Source: Holothuria scabra (Eukaryota; Echinodermata; Holothuroidea; Aspidochirotida; Holothuriidae). Taken from it: a stretch of DNA of 64,000 bases. Under the pieces are notes generated by a model. It was not told the origin of the DNA, did no database searches, and saw nothing but the letters and a program-made list of their open reading frames with translations. The translations under genes were made by a program, and so were the position numbers. Of the stretch, positions 23,201 through 35,200 are shown one piece after another (within the stretch, counting starts at the first letter, position 1; each line of letters starts with the position of its first letter). The stretch spans positions 17,051,450 to 17,115,449 of the forward strand of contig CM074187.1 of the NCBI GenBank assembly GCA_037179385.1. Reading direction: 5' to 3'.

Positions 23201-26200
23201 ACAAATTATTGCGCAATGGACTGATTTGTTTTAAGTGAATAAATATAAAAATTTTATATCTTGGCTCAAGAATTCATTTTTTTGTTGTTTAATAGAACGT
23301 TTTGACTTCAGGTACACTTAAAAAATGGAACTTACTGCCATTGTGCTTGGTATTCAGCATAAGCAATGGGAGTATTTTTTGGTAGGGGAAAATCCAGTCT
23401 GGCCACAAAACTACTGAAAAAGCCTTGACCGGCCCTACTTAAACCAATTGGTTAGAAAAAGGTGTGAAACTCCATCTAACTAGCTAAAACAAACTAACCA
23501 TTCTGCATCATAAGAGCCCAAATGTTTTAGGGCAGTACCTCGGTGTGTATATGTTCACCTTTTACAGAGGAAGAAAATGATGCTGAATTTGCTCAAAATC
23601 ATCGTATTTTAGTTTCTTCAAAGTAGACAAGATCGAGTACAGGAGAAAAATAGGTCCGGAAAAAGAAGGTAGCCTATCATTCTGTAGGGGGCATAGATCT
23701 ACTTATTTCTTTTAAAAGTTAATTGACAGGTGGCCAGTCAAAAGAAAGGAAGGAATATTTAGGTCTGATTTAGGATGTGAGTATCTTAGTAGGTAAAGGA
23801 ATGTGCTCGTGACCAGGTCGTGTAGGTATATACAGCACCTGAATCGAAATGTTCACCATTGCTAATACATACATATAACACATAGGGAAATAGAGTAAGA
23901 CGATGCCATCTAGAGTTTTGTCTTCAAACCACAAATATAGCCTATTGGAAAACATTGTGTGTTAGCTACAGTATTTGTACTGCATTATTTTAAATAGTGC
24001 TTTGTCAATTTACACCGCGAAGTGCAGTGATTCCTAATATTTTGGACTCTTAATTCCACATTTGCGACTTTGTTCTCCTGGTACCCGTCGCCTATCCAAA
24101 TAAAGTTGAAGAACCAAGACTGTTGTATGTACAAGAATATTGTTGACATCAACAATACGGTCGGGTGCAAGCCTGTAGCAAGAAAAATAAGATTTAGGAG
24201 ACAGAAATTTTGCCGACCTGGCAACGGGTATGACCCCTTGAAAAATTCTTTTACAAGGAGCGTACGTGCAAAATGGTGCTAGAGTTTCGATTTTGACAGA
24301 CTTGACCTCGGAGGGTGGTTTATTGGGTGCCTGTAACCCTTTAGTACAACACCTTTTCGATTGAATCATTTCAGAGCAGAACATGCCTGCCTGTGCCTCG
24401 TGTGGGTACGAATCTGGGGGTGTAGCCATGGAGTTACCACCTCGGAGGTGGTAACTCCATGGTATAGCATTATGTCTATCTATACTTTAGATGTAACACC
24501 TACTGTACCCTTTTATGATCATCCTAATATGTTTGCGCACGTTCCCACGTTTGTTTAGTACATAGCACTATAACTTTTGAATTGCCCGACGCGCAGGTCA
24601 CACTATAGCGATATCGGATCGGAGTACGCTTCGATTTTTGTGAATTGTACTTAAAATCCCCATCATCCATCGTCGGAAAGGGGCAAAAATTTCCAGTGAT
24701 CCGTAAGAGAGGACCACGAATGTGAAATGAAAAATAATTATTTCGTGACGTCACATTGTCAAAGAGCTTTATCGAATTACGCGTATTCGATAAAAGCTGT
24801 CTGTGGATGTGACGTCACTGAAATATTAGTATAACTTTGAACTTTGAAATTTGTAGTCCTACGATACAAATCATATATTTACAAAGGTTGGTGAATTTTC
24901 TGTTTATTTCCATCCAAAGATGGAGGAGATTTTTAGAAAAACTCCCCAAAATCGGAGCGAAAGCCGATCCAATATCGCTGTAGTGTGATCTGGGCCTAAG
25001 AGGCTTTCCAGGTACTCCGTTTGTGTCCGCTGGTACCACCAAATGATAATAGTACATCTTGTTGCGAACCGCTGCTCTAGGGATATAATGGCGCGAGGAT
25101 CTGGACTCAGGTCTGTTTGTCTCCTCCTTTATTCGTGACTGCCATATGATTGATTTTTTAAGGTTGTCTTCTCCGAATTTCCCATATCTCCCTGCTGCAT
25201 AACTCAAGTCCAGAAATTTCACTTCACATCGCGACATCGCGACTGGTACATCTCAGAACATTCATTGATCGAGGAAAGTAAACCATATTTTGACACTGAG
25301 AGCAGGGAGGAGTTAGATGAGATTTAACGTCTCCGTGACACCAACACGAATGTGTTATATAGTGTCAGTCAACTCGATAAAAAGTTCAAAGTTTTAATTT
25401 ATTTTCAAGTATGTTTCAAGTTCAAGTTTGGTTTCCCTTAAGTCATCTCTTACGACAGGCGGGAAATATCGTGGACGTATTCTACAACCCACAGCCCACA
25501 GAGCAGAGAGGACTGGAGTCCGAACTCCAGCTCGAACAACATGTGCCTTTCTTCGTGCACCCAGAATTTTCCCTACTTTAGACAATTAACTAGTGACAGC
25601 TCCCTGTTTGGTAAAAGACTGACACCAAGTCTGTTTCCCATGGGTTGCATACCGAGATAAAGTGTCCAGGCTACCGTTATAGTAACAATTAGCCGACTTT
25701 GCTTTGGCGTGATTCTTCGTGGTTGTTAAAATGTGCGTTATATTACACGGTCTGTCTGTTGACATTCATTTTAATAACATCACATCAAAATCATTTTTCT
25801 CTCATTGTTCAATCATGACCTTTTAAAGCTAGCCGCACACTAACACGACTTTGCACACCGCAACTCAACTCGATCGTCGGATCTCCAACAGTCGTGTAAT
25901 CAGGTAATGTGTGTGAGTTTACGACTGCGATTGGCAGTTGAAAGAACAGTTTTAAGTCGCGCCGACTTCAGTCGGGAAGAACCAACATGCATGTTGGTTC
26001 TTCCCGACTGAATACGGTGCCATAGGCGTAGGAGGCGGGGTGCAGGGGTGAAGGGGGCACTCGCCCTCCTAATTCGGGCAAAATAGTTGGTCTGTTCGGG
26101 CAAAACATAGACAAAGCATGATAAACGGTGACATTATTCGGGAAAAAATGCTCTTGCCCCCTCATCAAAAATACCCTCGTACGCCTATGGTCGGTGAGAC

Positions 26201-29200
26201 TTAAGACTGGTCTTAACATTGCCAGCGACAGTTGTAGCGACGATCGAGTTGAGTTACGGCGTGCAAAGTCGTGTGGTGCTTAACTGATTCCAGCTTCTGA
26301 AGGCGCACACTCAGAAAACCCTCTGGTCAAAATTAACCAGGATGCAGTCACCTGTTATCCAACCCAGATTTCTTGGTTAAATTTGACCAAAAGTTAGTTT
26401 AAATCTGACATATTCCTGGTCGAGTTTCAACAGGAATATGTCCCTGATTAACCGGGAATCCGGGATAGATAACCGGTGACCACGTCCTGGTCAGTTTTGA
26501 CCAGGGTTTTTTTTATGGTGACATGTGTAAGCATCCTCCGTTTAATCTCTCTTCCTTCGCTGCAGATGTTCTTGTTCGAATTATTTCCATTTTGTCCGGT
26601 AGAAGAGCTTCAAGTGAACGAGAAGAGCAGTTCTTGCAGCTTACATGCATCTGTGTGTACAACTTCAGCGATGGCCGAGAATTCGCAAAAAATGCAGCTA
26701 ACACTTGCATAGTGAAGAAATGCATGGAAAACTTAAGAGCTCAGGAAAATTTGCTTCACACGGTAAGACTAGTCGTCTTTACAAAGGCAATATTGCAAAC
26801 TTAGCATCCTCCTCCCTTCTTAGTTGACCGGGAAGAAAAAAATAATACAGAAATCAAGCTCGGGATAAAGTAAAGAAACAAGAATGAATGGGTTATAGTG
26901 TTTCACTGACGTCACAAGCCCCGCCCTTTCTTGACTGCCGGACAAAAAAAAAAAAAAAAAAAAAAAACTGATGTGTAGTTACGAATAGATAGCTGAGAAG
27001 GAGCAGGTGGGCGGCGTGATGGCTGTTGATTTTTGACCGGCAGTGGGCGTGGCTAACCAAATCTGACGTCACAAGAAAACACTCAATAGAACGGTGAGAC
27101 TTTCATATCTGATAAAATATCCACCTTCTTCAGTTCTTGTGGGTTCGACTGTAACTTGATATATCTCCTAAGTGAGTGAGTGCCGTCATCTTAAGAGAAT
27201 TATACGCTATTGTTCTAGTGGGAATCATTGGCCAATTTAAGTCACGTAATGTCAAATGGGGTAAACTGTGGAAGATAGTTTAGATGCTTCATACATGACA
27301 TGGCCATTTTGCATATTCTGTTTTAAAAATTTTGCGTAGAACCTTATAAAGTATTCATTAAAGTTAGTATATCACGAAGGACGCGGACGGTTTGCGACTA
27401 AAATTCGCGTGGTTCGCAAAATGTTAGCAAAACTGTCGCACGTCTGTCGCGCAATTCGCAAAGGTCGCAAAAGCTTCGCAAGCAATTTTGAACATGTTCA
27501 AAATTTTCTGCGACTAATTTGCGAAAGATCAAACGCGAGATGTTAGCAAAGTGTTCGCAAAGCGTTATCACTAATGACGCACTAAAATCGCACTAATGTC
27601 GTCCGTTTTATGAATCCTAACTGGGTCGGATTTGCTCTTCTTTTCGCACGACATTAGTGCGAAGTTATTGCGAAATTAGCGCGAAGTTAGTACGAAGTTA
27701 GTGCTAATATTTCGCGACTGTTTGAAGGTCATGTTTGGACGTGAAACATACTCGCGTATGACGTGCATATGTCGCACGTACACAGATGAATACTCACGTT
27801 ACGGGGTCACAATACGAACGGCCAAGTAGCGCTGTCTGTTTGGATAGACCTATATTAAACTGGTAATATTACAGCTATCGTTTATGTCCATTGTGCGTGC
27901 CACGGTTAGTCAGCCATCATGTCTGCCAAGAAGAAATAGATGAGGGTACATGCTGCGGCTGAATTAGTGCCTGCCGGTTCGGGCGAAGGAGGAGATGATG
28001 GTGTTCCTGTTGCTGATGGTACTCAGGGTGATGATGAGTCTGTCGGTACCACATCCAGCTACAGCTGGACTGAGGCCCAGAAGGAGACTATGGTGGAATT
28101 CCTTCAAGAACATGTTTTTTTTATATAAAAAAAAAGCCATAAGGAGTTTAGGAACACTCTAGTCAAGAAGTTAAATTCAGACTAATTTTCAATTGTTTCA
28201 ATCTGTCGGTTTTATAAGTGGCGTACAACTGAAGTATTCGCAAAACGTTCGTATTTTGGTCGCAAAGTTTGTGAGACGTTAGTGCAACATTCTCGCGACT
28301 GACGCGAGACTGGCAGGTGATTTAGACGTCGTTTGCGATGTTAGCACGTCAGTCGCACTACTGTTGCACTAATGTCTCACGAAGTTTTTGTGAATGTTTA
28401 GCGCCGATTTCCACAAATTCGCTCAAAATTCGCACTAATGTCGCACTAATGTCACACTAACTTCTCACGAATGTTTCGCGACTTTCTTGACAATTTTTTC
28501 GACGCGAAATATATTTTGCGATTGCCGCGTTTTGAAATTCGCAATAGACGCAAAAATAAACGTGCGAATTGTTCTTCGTGAGATACCAGCTTTAGTCAGG
28601 AGAGGAACAGCTCGCGTTGTAAAAAATGTTGCCCTATACATCACCCATACAGCGACAGTACCAAAAAAGCTGGGTCACGTTCTCAGAAAGAATAGGAGTC
28701 TGTAATTTAGCAAATCTTATTTGGGAGCCATCGACTTTTTTCGCCGGATTTTCCAAACTAAACGGTAAAAGCTGTCTGAAAAATTACAGAACAAGAAATA
28801 AAGAAATACAAATAGATTACAGAAAAGTGCTGGCGACTTTTGAAACTTAGTTGTTAGCCCTTCTTCTGTGATCTTTTTGTATCCCTTTATTTGTTGTTCT
28901 GTAAATAGGAGGTAAGTATCGTCGCTCATAGACTCCCAAACCATTGAGTTTTGGGGAATTTACAGACATTTGTTTACAGTGTATAGAGATACACGTATGG
29001 TAACTTCAGATTTGTCGGGGGAAAATAAAAAAAAAAACATTAAAAGTGATGGCCACTTTAGGTCTTGCCATCATACTATAGCCGGGAATGTATGAATCAT
29101 ACAACTTAATTTCTTTATTATTTTGATTGATATCTGCTTTGGAAAACCAATTGCTAGCAATTCCTGTTCTCGAAAAACGTCTAGTAAAATCTCCTCAGGT

Positions 29201-32200
29201 TCTTGTTGCTATAGTGCACCTACACAATCCTATGTGTGTCTATTTGACCACGGAAACTGATAAATTTAATTAAATATCTGCTTATTCTTATGGTTTTAAC
29301 CAGTTTCATTGTTAGTTTAAATAACGATTCCGAGTTAAACAAACCAGGGACCGATTTCACTAATATTACTGTTAGCGATCATCGCTAAGTCGCTCGATAA
29401 CTAGAAATTATCGCTAGTAGCGATAGCGATAAATTTTGGGTTTCACCAAACCTGTGGCAAACAACACAACGTAGCGATGAAAAATAGATCACTAAAGTTT
29501 AGTGATATTATTTTGGGAAATCGGTCGCAAAATTGCGATTGATTCAAGATTTAGCAACGGATTTCAGCGTTCGCGATGACGGCTAAACGTTAGCGAAATC
29601 GGCCCCAGGATTGTGTAGGTGCAATAGCAACAATTATTCTGATAAAGGTCAATGGCATTTAACTTTTCCTTTCTAGAGTGTCATTCTTTTGTTAACCATA
29701 AACAACCAAAAAATGAAGCAAAAGTAAAATATATTAATTTTTAACCTTTAAGTTAAAGCCAAGAAACAATTCCATAGACAGCCTTAAAAAATACATATAA
29801 CAGACTCTATTAAACAGCTGGTCAAGGGTAATCGTATTTTCTTCCACACGATTTTCTTGAATATCAATATTTTTCCTTAAAAATGTACTAATTTCTAACC
29901 GTTTTCATTTTTGTTCTCTCTTACTAAGGACTCGTTAATGATTGATGGTTGTGCATTGCGAGTCATTGATTTTTCTTTGGGCATCATTTACAACATCACT
30001 AAAGAAGATATTGGAGGTCTGTTTGACGATGACCTGCCTATTCTACACAACTACAAGAATGCAAGGAAGGAAGACTTTTCAGCAATGTCAGTCATGATTC
30101 TAGCCCATTTATCAGAATCTAAAGCCGAGAAAATACATGACGAGAAAGGTATTAAGCTCTAAAGAAAAAATTCACCCTAGAAGAGTAAAATTGATGAAGT
30201 GCACTTTAAAGCAACGGAAATTCACCCTTAAGAGGAGTAAAATTCACTTCAAAAGGGCGAAGCTTCTCTCTTATTGATCGTCTACACAGCCTGAGCCGCG
30301 CTTCAAAATGAGTGATCCCTTTATCAAGCCCTGTTTAAAAGGTGAATTTTCACTCTTTTTGGAGTGAATTTTCATAGCAGAAATTTGCAATTGTAAAATT
30401 TATGCTAAAATTGTACTAGTTGTCAGGTATGTAGTGACTGCATACCTCCCAAGTGACCCGCATTTGAACACCAAAACCCGCTGACCCACCCAGCCCTCTG
30501 AAAAACCCGCATTTCAAATCGCCGAAGTATTCTTAGTTAGAGAACCACACAAATTTACAAATAATTCAGCTAACCGATAGCTACAAATTCAGTAAATCGT
30601 ATCTCACAGCATATTCAACTGCTTGCGCTGCTACACAATGCATAGGCCTAGGCTACAATCCCCGAACAAAAGTAAATGAAACAAATTACCTTCCCCGATC
30701 CCCCTTTCAATGTTGTCTACAACCTTTCAACTATCAGCTAGGACACAACATTGAAAGGGGGAAGGGGAGGGGGGAGGGTTTCAAGGGAAGTTTGAGAGTG
30801 TGAGTGCATTTTGTTACCGTACCAATGATTTTGTTTCATTTGTTTTGTCGGGGATTGTAGGTACGTACGGACCTATGATGTTCGCTACTGGCTAACCTTC
30901 GCAGCAGGAATATACCCCTCTCACTGCGTGAATAGTGTAATAACATTGTGCAATGCCGCGTTCGATAGCAAAAATAAATGCCTACTTTGCGGGTTAGAGG
31001 CGGGGCTTGTTTCAGAGTTTCGCATCAAACGAACGTTGTCTTGACAGTTCTTGACTGTGTGTTTCCATGGTCAGAAAGCCATGCGAGATGTACAAAGACA
31101 TGTATTGGAAATCATTTGCAGCATGAAAACTTCAGTACCGTAGTGAACTTTTTTGGCGGTAACCTAGCGAAATTGTGTTGACTGATTTGCCAAAAAATGA
31201 CACCATTTTGCGTAAAGACACTTCTAAAATTCAAAAATTTTCGAAAAGGGGAGGGGGACACCCCCTTATACCCCTCCTCAGTTCGGCGATCCACCAATGG
31301 AGAGATCAGTTGGATCGGCATCTAGCCTCTCGCAACTTGGGAGTTATATATGAGTGTGCATATGGCATCCGACTATTAATGAATGAGTTGGTCTTGGTTT
31401 GGTCCCGTGCTGATCTCAAGTGGCGACGCGCGGATGTAACTGGGATAGGTGAATATGGGAGGGGGGGGGGGGGGATATGATTCATAATTGGGTAACGGAT
31501 ATAGGCCTAAGGGCCTATAGGCTGTTTGACAGTTGTAAGTTTTATCGTGCATAGGCGTGCGAGCCCGTGACCGATAGGCAGATTTCCCTTCAACAATTTT
31601 TTACATTGAAAATTCTAAAAATTACAGACATGAAATTCCCGTTTCAGGGCTAGGTACATGCAGCTTAGAACACTCGCCAAGTGTCGTTTCCGGCCATCTG
31701 GAGAGTTTGTAAGACCCAAAATTTTCTTGTACGCTCCGCGCCAACCGATGGTGGCGCTCCGCTTAGATAGTGTACACAATTCAATCATCAATGAATGACC
31801 TTGCCCCCCTTGTAAAAATTTCTGCGGACGCCCATGGGACTAAACGATACTTAATAGAATAGTCCGCAGTCAAATTTATGTTTCATATGTTGAAGAAGAA
31901 ATAGGCTAATATGCTTAGCATCCTAGGAGAAAAATTCTTTCATTCCCCATGATCGGTTCTCGCGACATTAGCAATCAAAGTTGACACATTTTCTACAAAA
32001 TGTAAACTTGAAGCAAGCAGAAGTGATTTCATGGATTCACAGTGATGGCCAATGTTTGTTTTTCCCGGCTTTGTTTTTCATTCTATTATTTTCACCTTGA
32101 ATTGATTAGGAATGCTATCTTGCCTCTTGCGCATATAAAGATTTTAAAATTCCATTGTCCAGGATGCACGTTATCAAGTTTTCAGAGTTTATTTGCATAA

Positions 32201-35200
32201 AATTGGTGGTAAATTTTAAATTAAAACAAAACACTGGTAAACAATGTGAATCCATGACATCATGGCTGCTTGCTTCAAGTTCGTCCTAGGTAGAAAATTT
32301 GCCACGTTCACTTGCTAATATCTTGAGAACCGAACATGGGAAATGAATAAAAATTTTACCAGAATGCGTATAGCATATTTTCTTTAACATATCAAAAATA
32401 TATCTGAATCTGAACTATTGTTTCAACTGCTTTATCCGAGTAGGACCATGGATTCCTGTTCAACTTTTGGGTGATGGCCGGATGAACTAACGGTATACAG
32501 TACGCCAAACTCGAACGCAAAGCGCAAAGCCCGTAATGGGTGGCGTCCAGTGGCAAAGTCCCGGTGGGGGTCCCGGGTGCAAAGCCTCCGAAAGCTCTTG
32601 GGTTTTGACCTCTTAGAAGTCCCCGGAAGACTGTTTTAAGGGATAAATGTCAAAGGTTATGTTGAGGAAGGGTATGAAAGGCAAGAAAATTTTGTTAGCC
32701 TAGTAGTTTGAAAACCATATGTGATAGAACATGATTAAACTGTAATAATATTAGTACAAACTTTGTCGAAGACATTCCACACTATCCTCAGCCTAATCAT
32801 AGAGGGGTAAAGTTTACAGGCATTTCGGAAATTGGTGGCACCCATTTATCATTCACACATGCGCCACTGAGACCATGGAACGTAAACAGTCAATTGTGCG
32901 CGAAGCGCAACGAGGTTTTGCATTAGGATTATTGTAAAATCCACGGGAACACTCTAAATGCTATTGAGTAGACTATAATGAATGAACGATAGCAAAAAAA
33001 AAAAAAAAAAGATTAAATTGATCTCAGGAAAAAATTGGCAAATTGGAAAAATATATATTAGAAATTGAAAAAGACGTACCCATCATTCGTTCCAGCAATT
33101 TCTACCTCACAAAACTCCTGTAGACAGAGGATGGAGATGTTTTCATTTAGAAATAATTTGATGCAAATTGACGAATGCGATCACATACATGCCAACGGAA
33201 ATAATGTATTAAAAAGCTTTATTTCCATTACAGTTTCTGCACCTTGACTTATCTGCTGCCTTAACATTTAATAAAAGATTCAAGTTTCAGTAATAATGAT
33301 TAGAAAAACGAGGAAGGCAAAAGCAAGCCTCTCCCGTTGCATTCTTAAAGGCCATACACACTCCTCCATAACGAAACCCATTAGCCTATGCACTCAATAA
33401 ACCAACTTTATCGGATCATGCCTAATGTGAATATGTTTGATACGCTATTGATAGTTAAGGCAGCAATGAACGGTCCGCGGAGCGCGCGAAAATTTGGATA
33501 CAGAAGCACTTTTAATTTCGCGTGCACGCTTTATAGGTCATTTAGTTGGATGAAAAAACACAACTGAATTGTAGGTAAAACCACCCACATGAAGACAGTT
33601 GTTTAAAATTCTAAAATTGGCTTTTCATAATTTTTGGTGGTTAAAAGGAAGGGGTGGGGGTCCGGACTCTTTGTACCCCCTGGATCCGCGCCTGAATTAT
33701 TCATCTTAATAAATTGATTGCATACAACTGGTAAATTCTAATCAAAATATAAATAATTGCAAGCGTAGCATGGAAGTTCTACCTCCGAGGTTTTTTCATC
33801 CGATGTAGTACTTCCATTTTTAAGGTGTTGGAATAGCTACCTCCAACCTAGGAACCAACTAAAACTTTTACCTCCGAGTTAGTACTGCCATGCTAAAACC
33901 TTATCATACTGTGGTGTTGTCAATAAAACCGACAAAATGTGCTTCTGTTCTTTCCTTTGCTTCTTATGTTTTTTATGACATTAAAATTGTTACCTTTTTT
34001 AACTCCAGAAACAACAGCTTATCTGATCACGTTACTGCGAAAGGCCATGAAACACGAACATAGACGAGCAGTTGGTTTTTCATCAACGGAATTGATTGAA
34101 GGTCTTGGACGCTTGGCCCTTAATGATAACAACAAACTCACGGTAAGTCATTATGTTCTCTCTATCTCAAAAAGGTAGCGAAATTCACTCCAATGAGCGA
34201 AAATCTCTCTCTCAAAGAAAAAGTGTCCAGTGAACACTCCGTACCAGCTGACAAGAGTGAATTTCTCCCCGAGTACCAAGTAGAGTAACAGTCACTCAAG
34301 GAGAAGTGATAGTGTGTACAAATGGAATATGTAATTATTAATATCGCTCTGTTTGCATTGAATTTTTTTCTGTTCTCCATGTGAAATTCACTCTGACTTA
34401 CTGGAAGTTTTCACTGAGGACACTCTATGTGGAGTTGATTCTACTTTTTGTTTCATACAAAGCTTTTGGAGTGAGTGTTACTGTACAGCTTACGGCGCTG
34501 CCTCTGCGTGTGTGCACAGCCCTGTGATGCAGATACTTTAGATTAACATTGTTAACTTTTACATTATTCAGTTTTTTGTTAGGTACAAGATAAAATATCC
34601 AAAACAAAATATTTTCAATTTGAAATTATTCTTCATTCATTCGATCTAGGTTCGAAACAAAGAAAAGAATCCTGTCTCTATATTTAATCCTATGTAAGAG
34701 AAAAAATCCACTTTTGGGAGATTAAAGACCAGAAAGTACAAAACAGAAAAAGCCAAGCAAAAGTAAAAACAAACAGAATGAATTGCCGTGTTACGGTCTA
34801 GTCGGGTACGAATTTGAATTATTTGTAGAAATTTGAAGACTTCGTGCAACATTGCCATTCATTGATGTCTTTAACAGTGATTCAATTGAAAATGTTATTG
34901 TTTGTGATTCAGCTGCTAGAACAAGTGAAGGCTTGTTGCACATTTTTGCGCCAAACCCAATAAGAACTGCAGTTTTCTTATCACTAACACTTGCACCTTA
35001 TTCTTAAAAAGATTGTTTTGAAACGAACAGGATTTAACTTACTTGATTCAACCGTCGACTCAAACTTATTTTCAAGCAACAGCTAAATCTCACAGTTTTC
35101 TTCTTATTTCTCTTCAAAGTATTTTTCATAACATTTTAGGACTTCAATATTGCATATATCCAAGGTAAGCCAAGCAGTTACCCCTAGTTAATTTTACATT

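Noticed and set aside
24034..24429. 131-codon minus-strand ORF
   Set aside because: No domain, no splice context, and it reaches into the 37-nt palindrome region.
33065..33247. Possible extra exon between exons 3 and 4
   Set aside because: It has an acceptor-like CGTTCCAG, but entering in phase 1 it leaves in phase 0, which does not fit exon 4. No ARM pattern is seen.
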